The notes: generated from the letters alone by a model not told the origin. A stretch of 64,000 bases of DNA from Mechercharimyces sp. CAU 1602 (GCF_024753565.1 NZ_JANTPT010000001.1:2063336-2127335), one strand, 5' to 3'. Numbered from the stretch's first letter, positions 27,817 through 38,119 are shown. Translations and numbers: made by a program.

Positions 27817-29171
27817 AACCAAGCTACACACTCCACATGACTGGTCTGAGGAAACATGTCAACAGGTTGGACTTCTTGAATCAACCATCCCTTCTCCTGT
27901 AGATAGCGGCTATCGCGCGCTAGTGTAGATGGGTTGCAAGAAACATAAACAAGGCGGTCAGGGTTCATTTCCACAATAGCGTCCAATAGCTCAGGAGCAC
28001 ACCCTTTTCGCGGCGGGTCGACAACAACCACCTCTGGTGTGATCCCTTGCTGCTGCCATTGAGGCATCACCTCTTCCGCTAAGCCAGCTTCAAAGTGGAC
28101 ATGCTCCACTCCGTTTAAACTAGCGTTTTTCTTAGCGTCCTCGATCGCTTGCGGTACGGATTCTATTCCGTACACATACCCCGCATGCTCTGCTAGATAA
28201 AGTGCAATCGTACCAATACCACAGTAAGCATCAATCACCGTTTCTGTTCCTGACAGCTGTGCATATTGTCGTACTTGCTCATATAATACTTCTGTCTGTT
28301 CGGGATTAACCTGATAAAAAGAGTGTGGAGAAATAGAAAAGGTAACTTTACCGATCATATCTTGGATATAAGGCTCCCCCCACAACAATTTATTCTCCCG
28401 TCCCATAATGACATTGTTTTTCTGTTGATTAATATTATGAACAATTGACTTTACCTGTGGGAGGCGACTCTGTAGAGCTCGCACTACTTTCGCCTGCTGT
28501 GGTAACTCCTTGCCATTTGTGACCAGGATCACCATCTGTTCGTTCGTCTTCACCCCGGTACGAACGATGATATGACGTAATAGTCCTTGATGGGTCTTCT
28601 CATTGTAAATAGAGAGTCCACACTCCTGCGCTATTTCCTTCACCATGCGCACCGTTTCATCATTTTCCGGTCGTTGAATAAGGCATTGATCCATATCGAT
28701 AATATGGTGCGTTCCCGCTTGATAAAAGCCTGCCACTATTTTCCCTTTGTTTTTCGCCACAGGTACTTGCGCCTTATTGCGATATTGCCACGGGTTATCC
28801 ATCCCCTTAACAGGATGAATGTGAACATGGCTCAATTTAGCGATTCGCTCAAATTGATCCTGTACCTGCTCACGTTTCATCTCTAACTGTGCTGTATAAG
28901 ATAAATGTTGCACCTGACATCCACCACAGCGATCATATATAGGACAAGGTGGCTGGACACGAGCCGGACTCTCCTTCTCCCAACTTTTAACGTGAGCCTT
29001 TCCATATGTTTTTTTCACTTGAACCACTTGTACCTCTACAATTTCTCCAGGAATAGCCTGAGGTACAAATAATGTAAACCCATCCACTCTGCCAATCCCA
29101 TCACCGGAATGACTCTGACCTGTTATCTCAATTGTAACCCGTTCTCCTGGCTGTACCGGTGGCTTACTCAT
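27795..29171 (-). CDS. rlmCD: 23S rRNA (uracil-5-)-methyltransferase, TrmA/RumA family
   Basis: The 458-residue SAM-dependent enzyme methylates uridines in 23S rRNA (U747 and U1939 in the Bacillus relative). An N-terminal TRAM domain spans about residues 8-65. A Cys-rich iron-sulfur motif follows (CPIYDRCGGCQ near 76-86, with a later Cys in DQCLIQRPE). The SAM motif is DAYCGIGTIALYLAEHAG near 316. The catalytic Cys is in VSCNPSTLARD near 412. It is downstream of dagK, as in Bacillus. Confidence 0.93.
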   Translation of the reverse strand: MSKPPVQPGERVTIEITGQSHSGDGIGRVDGFTLFVPQAIPGEIVEVQVVQVKKTYGKAHVKSWEKESPARVQPPCPIYDRCGGCQVQHLSYTAQLEMKREQVQDQFERIAKLSHVHIHPVKGMDNPWQYRNKAQVPVAKNKGKIVAGFYQAGTHHIIDMDQCLIQRPENDETVRMVKEIAQECGLSIYNEKTHQGLLRHIIVRTGVKTNEQMVILVTNGKELPQQAKVVRALQSRLPQVKSIVHNINQQKNNVIMGRENKLLWGEPYIQDMIGKVTFSISPHSFYQVNPEQTEVLYEQVRQYAQLSGTETVIDAYCGIGTIALYLAEHAGYVYGIESVPQAIEDAKKNASLNGVEHVHFEAGLAEEVMPQWQQQGITPEVVVVDPPRKGCAPELLDAIVEMNPDRLVYVSCNPSTLARDSRYLQEKGWLIQEVQPVDMFPQTSHVECVAWFKAPCRK

Positions 29172-29190
29172 ACATCTATCTCCTTCTCTT

Positions 29191-29216
29191 CCCTACTTCC
29201 CTACTTCCCTACTTCC
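29191..29216 (-). repeat. 8-base tandem repeat between dagK and rlmCD
   Basis: On the minus strand GGGAAGTA occurs three times in a row, with a partial fourth copy, right after the dagK TGA and just before the rlmCD ribosome site. A unit of 8 would change spacing but not any reading frame. Confidence 0.85.
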
Positions 29217-29217
29217 C

Positions 29218-30099
29218 TCAACAGATCAATTCAAGATGATGCGGGAATACTTCAAACGTACCGGAAACGGTACCTCCCCATTCCCCGTCCACATTAAGCT
29301 GCATTTCGCTTGAAGAATGTACTTCAACTCGGTCTGTCTGGAAGTAGAGCACATGTGAGTCCTGGGGGTGCTCTCCTTTTAGTAGCAAACTAATAAGATG
29401 AATAAGATCTGGCAATCCACACTTCCGTACCCCTAATACATCTAACTTCCCATCTGTCATAGTGGCCTGCGGTGCCAAGCGAGGAAATCCACCAATCGCA
29501 GGACTATTAGCTACGATAAGTAAAATTAACTCTTCTTCATATGAGTGCGAAGCCGTTTTCAACTCCACTGGAAATGGCTCAACTAATTTACTTAGCCTCT
29601 CTAATCCCTTAGCATAGTAAGCCGCTTGACCTAGAACAGTCTTGAGGCGACTAGGAACTTCGTATGTTATCTCCGTGAGTGACCCAGCTGCCGCCACATT
29701 TAAGAAATAGCGCCCATTCACTTTACCAATGTCTACTTTCTTACCACTACCTTTTCCTAGTACCTCAGTCGCTTGCAACAAATCCCGTGGCAGACCCAAA
29801 GCGCGAGCAAAGTCATTGCTCGTTCCCCCCGGAATAATTCCTAGCTGAGGACGTTGATCAAGCACTGACAATCCATTTATCACTTCATGGATAGTACCGT
29901 CTCCACCAGCTGCGATAACAACATCATATCCATTTTCACCCGCCTGCTTCGCTGCCTCCGCCGCGTCCCATCTTCCCGTTGTTGCATGACAAGACGTTTG
30001 CAAACCACACTCTTCCAGTTTGTTTAAGATTGCAGACAGTTTTCGTTCCACCGCTTCCCTTCCCGCAGATGGATTATAGATTAATCGCGCTCGTCTCAT
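29218..30099 (-). CDS. dagK: Diacylglycerol kinase (DagK/YegS family lipid kinase)
   Basis: The 293-residue kinase phosphorylates diacylglycerol, returning it to phospholipid synthesis during lipoteichoic acid turnover. Motifs: YNPSAGRE near the N-terminus, AAGGDGTIHEVINGL near residue 63, and GIIPGGTSNDFARALGLP near 87. The Asp of DGKLDVLGV near 225 and VDGEWG near 272 complete the active site. This corresponds to Bacillus DgkB, next to the rlmCD and gat genes as in Bacillus. Confidence 0.93.
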   Translation of the reverse strand: MRRARLIYNPSAGREAVERKLSAILNKLEECGLQTSCHATTGRWDAAEAAKQAGENGYDVVIAAGGDGTIHEVINGLSVLDQRPQLGIIPGGTSNDFARALGLPRDLLQATEVLGKGSGKKVDIGKVNGRYFLNVAAAGSLTEITYEVPSRLKTVLGQAAYYAKGLERLSKLVEPFPVELKTASHSYEEELILLIVANSPAIGGFPRLAPQATMTDGKLDVLGVRKCGLPDLIHLISLLLKGEHPQDSHVLYFQTDRVEVHSSSEMQLNVDGEWGGTVSGTFEVFPHHLELIC

Positions 30100-30185
30100 T
30101 TTTTCTCTCCCCCCAATGGTCTATTCGTACCTCTTGGCGCTTATGGTGTAGTGAAGCCATCTATTTGTCCAATGGAGGTTATCCC

Positions 30186-30713
30186 ATGTCCGATCAAGCT
30201 CCTTCTGAAGAGACACCCCCCTCATCAGAGAAACCATCCGCTCCTCCAGAACAAGATAAGTCGGAAACAGAAAAAAATCTCCAAGCACAAAGTGATGTAC
30301 AACAAGCAATCTATGCAGAAGAAGTCATTTGCTCACTTACTGCCCAAATCTTACTCGTTCACCAGACCCCTTCTGCCCCGGCGTTGTGGAACGAAGTAAT
30401 TAGAGAAAACCATGAAACATGTTATCACTTGCTAACGGCGATGGGATGCATAAAGCGAATGCAATGTGGAGACTGGCATCCGCAACTACTATCCACTCTC
30501 GTTCACTGCCTTTACTACACTCGCACACACTTACGTTCCCGAGCCGGCTACCTAAATCAATTGTGCACAGCAACATCCACTACTGAGAAAACAGCCATCC
30601 AAGCACTGATGCACTGGGCTGCAATCGAAGAAGAGCACCTGCAATGTGCCATGTTCTCCGTCCAAGCGATTATCGGTTTAGACCGCTGGAACGAGTTAGC
30701 TGAAGGAAAGTAG
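30186..30713 (+). CDS. Hypothetical helical protein with a ferritin-like EEEH motif
   Basis: The 175-residue product starts MSDQAPSEETPPSSEKPSA, an acidic Pro/Ser-rich segment, followed by four predicted helices. AAIEEEHLQCAMF and AEEVICSLTAQILLVHQ hold Glu and His residues spaced as in ferritin-like bundles, but metal binding is only a guess. GGAGG lies seven bases before the ATG at 30186. The frame extends further upstream through unrelated sequence overlapping dagK and is not used. It ends four bases from the convergent next gene. Confidence 0.6.
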   Translation: MSDQAPSEETPPSSEKPSAPPEQDKSETEKNLQAQSDVQQAIYAEEVICSLTAQILLVHQTPSAPALWNEVIRENHETCYHLLTAMGCIKRMQCGDWHPQLLSTLVHCLYYTRTHLRSRAGYLNQLCTATSTTEKTAIQALMHWAAIEEEHLQCAMFSVQAIIGLDRWNELAEGK

Positions 30714-30717
30714 CGCT

Positions 30718-31035
30718 CTAATCATCTGATTTTCTAAGCCTCCGTTGCGCTTGTAAGGAAAAGAAAGCAAAGAATAGACTAATGATCCCCATCAAGTAAT
30801 TGCTCTCATCTGCATAGAAGAACTGAATCAACGCATTTCCCATTAAAACCGCTGTTAACAGCAAATAGATAGGACGAGAAAATGGTTTCCCTATAAACTC
30901 GAAAATCAGGACAAAGAAATACAGCGCGATCGAAAAATAATGCACAGCAAACATCGGCTGTGGGTTTACAGTCAAATAGGAAATCCCCCCTATGATCATA
31001 AAAACAACAATTAACGCATATAACACAACCATCAT
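30718..31035 (-). CDS. Small polytopic membrane protein
   Basis: The 105-residue product has about four hydrophobic helices: residues 4-24, 33-52, 55-75 and 80-97. It ends RRLRKSDD. GAGGTG precedes the ATG pair at 31035 and 31032. Function unknown. It lies between gatB and the convergent helical protein gene. Confidence 0.6.
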   Translation of the reverse strand: MMVVLYALIVVFMIIGGISYLTVNPQPMFAVHYFSIALYFFVLIFEFIGKPFSRPIYLLLTAVLMGNALIQFFYADESNYLMGIISLFFAFFSLQAQRRLRKSDD

Positions 31036-31086
31036 ACGTAACGCACCTCAATTCTGTCTTACTTAAAAATAGGAAGGAAGAAGACG

Positions 31087-31107
31087 CCCGCTTTTTAGAA
31101 AAGCGGG
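31087..31107 (-). terminator. Terminator of the gatCAB operon
   Basis: CCCGCTTTT and AAAAGCGGG form a nine-base stem a few bases after gatB. The following bases are pyrimidine-rich rather than a clean T run. Confidence 0.6.
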
Positions 31108-31117
31108 CCGCCTTCTC

Positions 31118-32551
31118 TTAGTCGTTCATCTTTTTGAGAATCATCTCATTTACCATTTGCGGGTTGGCTTGACCACGTGTCTGCTTCATCACTTGCCCCA
31201 CCAGAAAGCCTAGTGCGCGATCTTTGCCGTTTCGATAGTCGATCACCGATTGCGGATTTTCCTGGAGAACTGCTACCACCATCTCCTCTAGCTTTCCTTC
31301 ATCACTGATCTGCACCCATCCTTTATCTTTCACAATCTGCTCAGGATCTCCACCGTGCTCAATCAGTTCACGGAATACTTTCTTCCCTATTTTATTGCTG
31401 ATCGTTCCCTGCTGAATAAGGGTAATCATCTTCGTAAGCGAAGCTGGCGAAAGTAATATATCGGACAGCATCCTCTCCTCTTTATTGAGGAAGGCGAGCA
31501 ACTCACCCGTAATCCAGTTAGCTGCCAGTTTTGCGTCTGCTCCTTGTTCCATTGTTGCATCGAAAAAATCCGCCGTTGACTTCGCCGACACGAGTATGCT
31601 TGCATCGTATCTAGAAAGCCCACATTCGTTTATATAACGTTGTTGACGTGTATCAGGTAGTTCAGGGATTTGAGCACGCACGCTCTCCTTCCATACTGGG
31701 TCCAACTCCAACTTGACAAGGTCTGGTTCAGGGAAATAACGATAATCATGCGCTTCCTCTTTGCTACGCATTACTTTTGTCTCTTCCTTTTCCTCTAACC
31801 AGCGCATCGTTTGATGCGTCACTTTTTCCCCCGCGTCCAGCACCTCTTGTTGACGCTTCTGCTCATAATAGAGTGCCCGCTCAACATTGCGGAAGGAGTT
31901 TAAGTTTTTCAGTTCTGTCTTGGTACCAAAAGCTTCTTGTCCAACTGGGCGCAAGCTTATGTTAGCGTCACAGCGGAGCGATCCTTCCTCCATCTTCACA
32001 TCGGATACATCCGTATACTGCATAATCAACTTCAATTTTTCTAAGTAAGCACGCGCTTCTGCCGGAGTACGTAAATCTGGCTCAGACACAATCTCGATCA
32101 GAGGTACTCCCACACGGTTAAAGTCGACGAGTGAGCTTTCTCCGCTCTCCTCATGTTGTAATTTACCCGCATCTTCCTCTAAATGAACACGAGTAATACC
32201 AATCCGCTTTGTTTCTCCTTCTACCTCAATATCAATCCAGCCATGCTCTCCAATGGGCTGATCGTACTGCGAAATCTGATATGCTTTCGGACAATCAGGA
32301 TAAAAGTAGTTTTTACGATCAAATTTACTAATTTCCGCTATCTCACAATGTAACGCCATCGCTGCTTTCATTGCAAGGTGAACCGCTTTCTTATTCAGCA
32401 TCGGCAGTACACCAGGATGTCCTAAACATATCGGACATGTTTGTGTATTGGGTTCCTTACCGAAGTCGGTAGAGCATCCACAAAAAATCTTCGACTGAGT
32501 AGATAGCTCTACATGAACCTCAATACCGATGACGGTTTCGTATCGAGTCAT
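31118..32551 (-). CDS. gatB: Aspartyl/glutamyl-tRNA amidotransferase subunit B
   Basis: GatB, 477 residues, activates Glu-tRNA(Gln) (and often Asp-tRNA(Asn)) with ATP and amidates it with ammonia from GatA. The N-terminal [21 protein letters not shown] and the zinc-binding Cys residues (C-x-C near 24 and CPICLGHPG near 39) are standard. The C-terminal YqeY-like tail ends [12 protein letters not shown]. The start overlaps the gatA stop by one base (TAATG). Confidence 0.97.
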   Translation of the reverse strand: MTRYETVIGIEVHVELSTQSKIFCGCSTDFGKEPNTQTCPICLGHPGVLPMLNKKAVHLAMKAAMALHCEIAEISKFDRKNYFYPDCPKAYQISQYDQPIGEHGWIDIEVEGETKRIGITRVHLEEDAGKLQHEESGESSLVDFNRVGVPLIEIVSEPDLRTPAEARAYLEKLKLIMQYTDVSDVKMEEGSLRCDANISLRPVGQEAFGTKTELKNLNSFRNVERALYYEQKRQQEVLDAGEKVTHQTMRWLEEKEETKVMRSKEEAHDYRYFPEPDLVKLELDPVWKESVRAQIPELPDTRQQRYINECGLSRYDASILVSAKSTADFFDATMEQGADAKLAANWITGELLAFLNKEERMLSDILLSPASLTKMITLIQQGTISNKIGKKVFRELIEHGGDPEQIVKDKGWVQISDEGKLEEMVVAVLQENPQSVIDYRNGKDRALGFLVGQVMKQTRGQANPQMVNEMILKKMND

Positions 32552-34017
32552 TATGCTTCACCGCCTTCGAGGTCTAGTTTGGGAAGACGTTCGCCATGTT
32601 GTTCATATGCATAAGCCGTATTGAGCAGGTTCGCTTCAGAGAAAGCAGGACCAATTAATTGCAGACCGATGGGTAGACCATCTACCCGTCCACAAGGAAG
32701 ACTCATCGCAGGTAAACCTGCTAAGTTAACAGGGACCGTGCAAATATCATTGAGATACATCGTGAGTGGATCATCTACCTTTTCTCCCGCCATAAAAGCA
32801 GGGGTCGGGGTAGTTGGCCCTAAGATCACATCATAGTCTTGGAAAATCGACTCAAAATCCTGTCGAATAAGTGTCCGCACCTTTTGTGCTTTCAAATAGT
32901 ATGCATCATAATATCCCGAGCTGAGTGTATAGGTTCCCAACATAATTCTCCGCTTTACTTCTGCCCCAAACCCTTCACTACGCGTCCGGTGATACAAGTC
33001 CAAGAGATTTTCTCCTTCGATGCGCTGTCCATACCGCACACCATCATAGCGAGCTAAATTTGAAGAAGCTTCCGCCGGGGCCAGCAAATAATAGGTAGCA
33101 ACAGCATAATCAGAGTGAGGCAAAGAGACCTCTTCTACTACAGCTCCTAGCCCTTCTAACACCCGGATCGCTGCCTCGATCTTCTCTTTCACACCTGGAT
33201 CGATTCCAGCGCCCATCATCTCTTTTGGAACCCCGATTTTAAGCCCTTTAATCTCACCCGTAAGCGCGCTCACATAATCAGGGATCTCTACATTAGCAGA
33301 CGTGGAGTCATATGCATCATGACCTGCAATCGCTTGTAAGACATAAGCTGAGTCCCTAACATCCTTGGTTAATGGACCAATCTGATCAAGCGACGAAGCA
33401 AACGCAACCAACCCATAGCGGGAAACCAATCCATACGTCGGTTTTAACCCGACCACTCCACAAAATGCTGCAGGCTGGCGAATCGAGCCTCCCGTATCCG
33501 ATCCTAACGCGAAAGCTACTTCGCCAGCAGCAACGGCTGCTGCTGAGCCACCGCTAGATCCACCCGGCACTCGCTTTAAATCCCATGGGTTATGTACCGG
33601 ATAATAACCTGAGTTCTCATTAGAAGAACCCATCGCAAACTCATCCATATTGGTTTTTCCGATTGTGATCGTGTGCGCAGCATTTAATTTTTGTACAACA
33701 GTCGCATCATAGATCGCCTCGTAGTTTTGCAATAACTTGCTCCCACATGTAGTAGGTAACCCCTTCGTCGCCATATTATCTTTGATCCCTACTGGAAGTG
33801 CCGATAGCGTTGATAATGTCTCCCCGCTCTTCACCCTTTCCCCCAACTCGAAAGCGCGAGCCCGCGCTCCCTCTTCATCCACCATTAAAAAAGCTTGTAC
33901 TTTCCCATCTACTTTCTTTATGCGAGTAAGTGATTCTTCCACCAAATCGGTCGGTGTAATTTCCTTAGCTACTAACCGTTTATGTATGTCGCTTATCGGT
34001 TCATGTAACAATGACAT
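32551..34017 (-). CDS. gatA: Aspartyl/glutamyl-tRNA amidotransferase subunit A
   Basis: GatA is the 488-residue amidase that releases ammonia from glutamine. The Ser-cisSer-Lys triad regions are visible: Lys in [16 protein letters not shown] near residue 79, and [16 protein letters not shown] then [16 protein letters not shown] near 152-185. It forms the operon gatC-gatA-gatB with gaps of 11 bases and an overlap of one. Confidence 0.97.
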   Translation of the reverse strand: MSLLHEPISDIHKRLVAKEITPTDLVEESLTRIKKVDGKVQAFLMVDEEGARARAFELGERVKSGETLSTLSALPVGIKDNMATKGLPTTCGSKLLQNYEAIYDATVVQKLNAAHTITIGKTNMDEFAMGSSNENSGYYPVHNPWDLKRVPGGSSGGSAAAVAAGEVAFALGSDTGGSIRQPAAFCGVVGLKPTYGLVSRYGLVAFASSLDQIGPLTKDVRDSAYVLQAIAGHDAYDSTSANVEIPDYVSALTGEIKGLKIGVPKEMMGAGIDPGVKEKIEAAIRVLEGLGAVVEEVSLPHSDYAVATYYLLAPAEASSNLARYDGVRYGQRIEGENLLDLYHRTRSEGFGAEVKRRIMLGTYTLSSGYYDAYYLKAQKVRTLIRQDFESIFQDYDVILGPTTPTPAFMAGEKVDDPLTMYLNDICTVPVNLAGLPAMSLPCGRVDGLPIGLQLIGPAFSEANLLNTAYAYEQHGERLPKLDLEGGEA

Positions 34018-34028
34018 ACTATCCCTCC

Positions 34029-34319
34029 TCAGTCTTCAAATACAGCGGGTACGCGTACTTGTCCATCTTTTTGATCTGGTGCATTTTTTAACGCTTCTTC
34101 TCTAGTAAGCGAAGGGCGGACTTCGTCTTCGCGCAACACATTGACGAGTGGAAGCACATGACTGGTTGGCTCTACGTCACTTGTGTCTAATTCATTCAAT
34201 TTATCGGCAAACTGAAGGATATCATTTAGCTGACTAGTATAATTGGTTACTTCCTCTTCTGTAAGAGTTAAGCGTGCCAAATTAGCAATATGTTTTACAT
34301 CAGTACTGGAAATACTCAA
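34029..34319 (-). CDS. gatC: Aspartyl/glutamyl-tRNA amidotransferase subunit C
   Basis: The 96-residue subunit stabilises the GatA-GatB complex. [20 protein letters not shown] and [20 protein letters not shown] are typical, with the usual length. It is the first gene of the operon. Confidence 0.95.
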   Translation of the reverse strand: MSISSTDVKHIANLARLTLTEEEVTNYTSQLNDILQFADKLNELDTSDVEPTSHVLPLVNVLREDEVRPSLTREEALKNAPDQKDGQVRVPAVFED

Positions 34320-34365
34320 CTTACGTCACCTCCACTTATTAAAACCAAGCCTTTATCATACAGCC

Positions 34366-34374
34366 AGTATAGCA
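34366..34374 (-). promoter_or_regulatory. Extended -10 promoter for gatCAB
   Basis: The minus strand reads TGCTATACT at 34374-34366, an extended -10 about 45 bases before gatC. No clear -35 is seen. Confidence 0.5.
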
Positions 34375-34459
34375 CAAAATCCTTCTAAACCTTAGCCCTT
34401 CCATGGAACGACTCCTAGTGCGTGTACATATACTTATAGCGAAAAAGGAGGTTATGCCG

Positions 34460-34921
34460 ATGAGCTTACCTGAACGCGCGCAAAACCGTTCAGCTGAACT
34501 TGACCCATTTTCGACCTTTCGTCAAGAAATAGATCGCATGTTTAAACACTGGTTTAACGATGGCTTGTTTGAGCGCACACTCTCTACTTTCAACCCCTCT
34601 ATCCAACAGACGGAGCAAGATGAATGCTACTGTATCGAAATGGATCTCACTAGCATGTCGGCTAATGATGTAGAAATTGAGGTGGAAGAAAATCAACTGG
34701 CCATCAAAATGGAGCAGATAGAACGAGTGGAGTCAGAACGTGAAGGCGGTATGCGTGTACAACAGCAAAGGTACGGCTCCTTTTACCGTACCTTTATGCT
34801 CCCACCCGATACAGATCCTGACCAAATTGTAGCGAAAGAAAGAAATGGACGTCTTTACATTTATATTCCAAAAAAATCTTATTCGACTACTCGTACAATC
34901 GGTATCGATCGTAGCAAATAA
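34460..34921 (+). CDS. Small heat-shock protein (Hsp20/alpha-crystallin)
   Basis: The 153-residue chaperone has the alpha-crystallin domain from about residue 45 on: YCIEMDLTSMSANDVEIEVE then LAIKMEQ, and GSFYRTFMLPPDTDPDQIVA followed by RNGRLYIYIPK. AAGGAGG lies eight bases before the ATG at 34460; an ATG at 34454 is too close to it. Function is to hold unfolded proteins. It is a single gene, and no CIRCE element is seen. Confidence 0.9.
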   Translation: MSLPERAQNRSAELDPFSTFRQEIDRMFKHWFNDGLFERTLSTFNPSIQQTEQDECYCIEMDLTSMSANDVEIEVEENQLAIKMEQIERVESEREGGMRVQQQRYGSFYRTFMLPPDTDPDQIVAKERNGRLYIYIPKKSYSTTRTIGIDRSK

Positions 34922-35020
34922 CATCCCCTCGCTCCTCAGTATTATCCAAGGAGCGAGGGTTACATAACCACCTTCTGCCTCCCCCTACTCTACTGAATTA
35001 TATAATTCCTTCCCTTCCCA

Positions 35021-35048
35021 TTGCGCTTCCGCCACGTTCAGGTATAAT
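35021..35048 (+). promoter_or_regulatory. Promoter of the proline dehydrogenase gene
   Basis: TTGCGC, 16 bases, then TATAAT, about 38 bases before the ATG. A perfect 14-base palindrome GAATTATATAATTC at 34995-35008 lies just upstream of the -35 and may be an operator. Confidence 0.55.
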
Positions 35049-35085
35049 AAATGCGATTCACTAAATATCAAGGGGGTGCGACATC

Positions 35086-36006
35086 ATGTCCATTTCGCGT
35101 AAGGTGATATTAACTGTTGCTGGTAACCGACTAGTTACTTCGCTAGTCTCCCGCTATGGGATGAAACTAGGAGCAGCAAGATTTGTGGCAGGCATTCAAC
35201 TTAAAGAAAGTATAGAAATTGTGAAAGCGCTTAATCATGATGGGCTGATCGTTACCTTAGACCTACTTGGGGAAAGTGTGACTACAGAAGCCGAGGCCAC
35301 TGCCTGCACAGAAGCTGTCATGAACATCTTTGATGGAATAGCAGAGCAACACGTTCAAGCCAATGTTTCTGTGAAGCTGACACAGCTCGGGTTAGACATC
35401 GATCCCCAATTCTGTTATGAAAATATGAAACGGATTGTCGCTAAAGCAAAACAATATAACAACTTTGTCCGCATCGATATGGAGGACAGCCCACGCATTG
35501 ACGTTACCATCGATATTTTCCAGCGTTTATTAGAAGAGTTTGGTAAGGAACATGTCGGACTTGTTGTTCAATCTTACTTATATCGCACGCAAAGGGACGC
35601 AGAAAAACTAGCATCATGGGGGGCTAATCTGCGTATTGTCAAAGGGGCCTATAAAGAGCCTACTGAATTGGTATACCCTAACAAAAAGGATGTAGACCAA
35701 AATTATCTTGACCTTGTGCGTATGCATTTAGAAAAAGGGTGTTACACCGCTGTCGCCACCCATGATGAGACCATCATTAACTGGACAAAACAATATGTAC
35801 AGAAACACGGTCTCACATCCGATCATTTCGAATTCCAAATGCTGTACGGCATCCGTACCGGCTTGCAAAAACAATTAGTGCAAGAAGGTTATAAAGTACG
35901 CGTATATACCCCTTTTGGTAAGGACTGGTACCCATACTTCACTCGTCGCATCGCCGAACGTCCTGCCAATGCTCTATTTGTATTGAAAAGTTTATTTAAA
36001 AAATAA
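35086..36006 (+). CDS. fadM: Proline dehydrogenase (FAD)
   Basis: The 306-residue PRODH barrel oxidises proline to pyrroline-5-carboxylate with FAD. Motifs: SVKLTQLGLDI near residue 105, RIDMEDSPRID near 132, LRIVKGAYKEP near 185, and the C-terminal YFTRRIAERPANALF containing the substrate-carboxylate arginines. The symbol follows the Bacillus gene beside fadN (yusM); the family has other names such as putB. The start has GGGGGTG before the ATG. Confidence 0.88.
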   Translation: MSISRKVILTVAGNRLVTSLVSRYGMKLGAARFVAGIQLKESIEIVKALNHDGLIVTLDLLGESVTTEAEATACTEAVMNIFDGIAEQHVQANVSVKLTQLGLDIDPQFCYENMKRIVAKAKQYNNFVRIDMEDSPRIDVTIDIFQRLLEEFGKEHVGLVVQSYLYRTQRDAEKLASWGANLRIVKGAYKEPTELVYPNKKDVDQNYLDLVRMHLEKGCYTAVATHDETIINWTKQYVQKHGLTSDHFEFQMLYGIRTGLQKQLVQEGYKVRVYTPFGKDWYPYFTRRIAERPANALFVLKSLFKK

Positions 36007-36021
36007 TTGATCTACCCCTGC

Positions 36022-36049
36022 GACATCTCCATAAGTTGGAGATGTCTTT
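36022..36049 (+). terminator. Terminator of the proline dehydrogenase gene
   Basis: GACATCTCCA and TGGAGATGTC pair over a five-base loop, then TTTG. Confidence 0.75.
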
Positions 36050-36063
36050 GCCTTGGTTTAACC

Positions 36064-37170
36064 TTAATCCCATTCTGTTTTATAGGTAATCGTTTCTTGT
36101 TCACGATCCACTATTTTGATATAAGAGATACCTTCTTTTTCCCACACCCGTTTCATCCAATTTGCCAATTCGTCAAACCACTGCTCGTCAGTGAACCGAA
36201 TATCTGTTATCAAATATTCTCCGTCTACCGTCAATACGCGAATCGCTCCATCCCATTTAAGCTCCTCCACCCAGATATACGGAATCCGATGAGCCTGTTC
36301 ATCTTGTAGTATGAACTCAGTCTCTTCGATACGCACCTCTTTATACTGACTCCATCGTACATAGCGCCACTTAGTCATAGCAGATAAACCTGCATCATAT
36401 GCAACCTTACGCAGTAGAGAAACCATCTTCGAAGAGTATGGAAAATCAAACACAACGGCATTCGTCTCGATCGTCATCTTATTTTGATTTTCATCCCAGC
36501 GTAGCTCAATAATATCCTCCAACTCTACGAGCTGCTTTCGCCCCCACTTATATATATGAAGACGATGAGGGCGTCTTTCAATCCGCTCACTCCAGACACT
36601 AAAAACAAAGAAAAAAAAGCCGGCGAAAGTTCCCGTTGCCGTCACTCCGATCACCACGTTTACTGTGCGTTCCCAACTAGAATACTGTAGCCATGTAGAA
36701 TTTGAAAAGGAGACAATCTTTCGTGTCCCCGCAATGACGTCAACTTCTACCGCTTGTCCGTTTAAAATGGCGACCATCAAATTTTTTTCATGTACAGGCG
36801 CATACAATATTTCGTATTGCCCTGCGGATGTCAATACTTGTTCACCGACAATCCCTTTGATCACAACCTCTTCCCTGCTAATTCCCCCCCATGAGCCCCG
36901 CGTTTCCCAAGTTCCCATCGTTAATACAGCCATAAACAAAACAATTGTTAAAGCGATATATGCCTTAGGATGTCGCTTTCCCCAGTACGCAGTGGAAGCC
37001 GCTATAATGACAGCGGGGAACCAAGCAAACAAATACATTTCTAACAGCCAAACAGGATAAAACTTCGTTTGCGGATACCAATACTGATATAAAATAGAGA
37101 GAGCAAACGAACCCGCTGTAGGAGCACCCAGAAAGAAAATGAGCCAAGTGTACACCAGATAACGCTTCAT
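36064..37170 (-). CDS. Membrane protein of unknown function
   Basis: The 368-residue protein has hydrophobic segments near residues 8-28, 42-63, 70-87 and 170-190. An extracytoplasmic stretch (about 90-168) lies between them and a long soluble C-terminus follows. The C-terminal part begins after the charged HRLHIYKWGRKQLVELED and is strand-rich. No catalytic motif is recognised. It may sense or bind something at the membrane, but this is not shown by the sequence. Confidence 0.6.
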   Translation of the reverse strand: MKRYLVYTWLIFFLGAPTAGSFALSILYQYWYPQTKFYPVWLLEMYLFAWFPAVIIAASTAYWGKRHPKAYIALTIVLFMAVLTMGTWETRGSWGGISREEVVIKGIVGEQVLTSAGQYEILYAPVHEKNLMVAILNGQAVEVDVIAGTRKIVSFSNSTWLQYSSWERTVNVVIGVTATGTFAGFFFFVFSVWSERIERRPHRLHIYKWGRKQLVELEDIIELRWDENQNKMTIETNAVVFDFPYSSKMVSLLRKVAYDAGLSAMTKWRYVRWSQYKEVRIEETEFILQDEQAHRIPYIWVEELKWDGAIRVLTVDGEYLITDIRFTDEQWFDELANWMKRVWEKEGISYIKIVDREQETITYKTEWD

Positions 37171-37294
37171 CCACTCACTCCCTCAATTGAATATATCCTT
37201 TTTATTACGTACTAGAATATACCCATATGTAGGCTTATCGTGTTACTCTTTTATATTATCACAATATTAAAATTAAATGTACCAGTTATATAGG

Positions 37295-38119
37295 TTATTC
37301 TTTCGTCTCTGTTGCCGGATTGATCAAAGAGCAATTGTGCGGAATGTTTACCGCTGGTGCATAGTAAGAGAGCTTCTTAAGAAAGTAACATGATTCGGGC
37401 AAATGATGTTCCAGAAAGCGAAGGCTGGTTCTGTTCATCAATCGTTCCAGTTCATATTCGCGCACTACGTATTCCACAAAGCGATAAAATTCATTTACTG
37501 TTGTTGCTGTCACATATGCTAGTTTCTCCTGCCTAGGGAATCCTTGCTCTTGCATTCGCAGATATCCTTTTATGGCTCTATTTTGCAGTAAGAGTGTCGC
37601 AAATTGATCACGAAACTTATTGGTGCGCGCCAAAATATCTCCTTCTATTAAATCTAAATCAAAGAAAAGAAGAGAGGCGTGCCCATATTGATCAGTCAAC
37701 CATAGATCACTTAAGTCGACAAGGGATAATCGCGGAGGAACTTGACCATTGGTGTAATATTTGAGCATCCTAATATACTCATCATTTTCTGCTAAAGTCC
37801 CATTAAAGTATGTAGGGGTTAACGAAATCTGAATATCGTTCATGATTCGCAAGCGCTGAATACGGCTTTCCAGTTCATAATATCCAGTCACCACCGGATA
37901 TGCACGACGGGCAAACTCTATCATCTCTTGAGACGAAGCGGGTGCTTCTCGCTGAATCTTCATCAACTCACTTTCAAGTAGACGAAAACGTGCGTTATAC
38001 TCCTCAGCGGCTTGCACCCACTCTTTCTCCTTCGGTGCTAAAAAATCATATACAAACACAGCATGATCATCTAACACGCCCAGCCAAAAACGATGCTCTT
38101 GCCAGACTGATAACTCCAT
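37295..38119 (-). CDS. DUF2935-family protein
   Basis: The 274-residue protein starts MELSVWQEHRFWLGVLDDHA and shows the helical E/H-rich pattern of DUF2935, for example YGHASLLFFDLDLIEGD and RFLEHHLPESCYFLKKL. Conserved His and Glu residues suggest metal binding, with no proven activity. GGGGAGG precedes the ATG at 38119. The frame extends upstream to 38167 without a site. Confidence 0.75.
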   Translation of the reverse strand: MELSVWQEHRFWLGVLDDHAVFVYDFLAPKEKEWVQAAEEYNARFRLLESELMKIQREAPASSQEMIEFARRAYPVVTGYYELESRIQRLRIMNDIQISLTPTYFNGTLAENDEYIRMLKYYTNGQVPPRLSLVDLSDLWLTDQYGHASLLFFDLDLIEGDILARTNKFRDQFATLLLQNRAIKGYLRMQEQGFPRQEKLAYVTATTVNEFYRFVEYVVREYELERLMNRTSLRFLEHHLPESCYFLKKLSYYAPAVNIPHNCSLINPATETKE

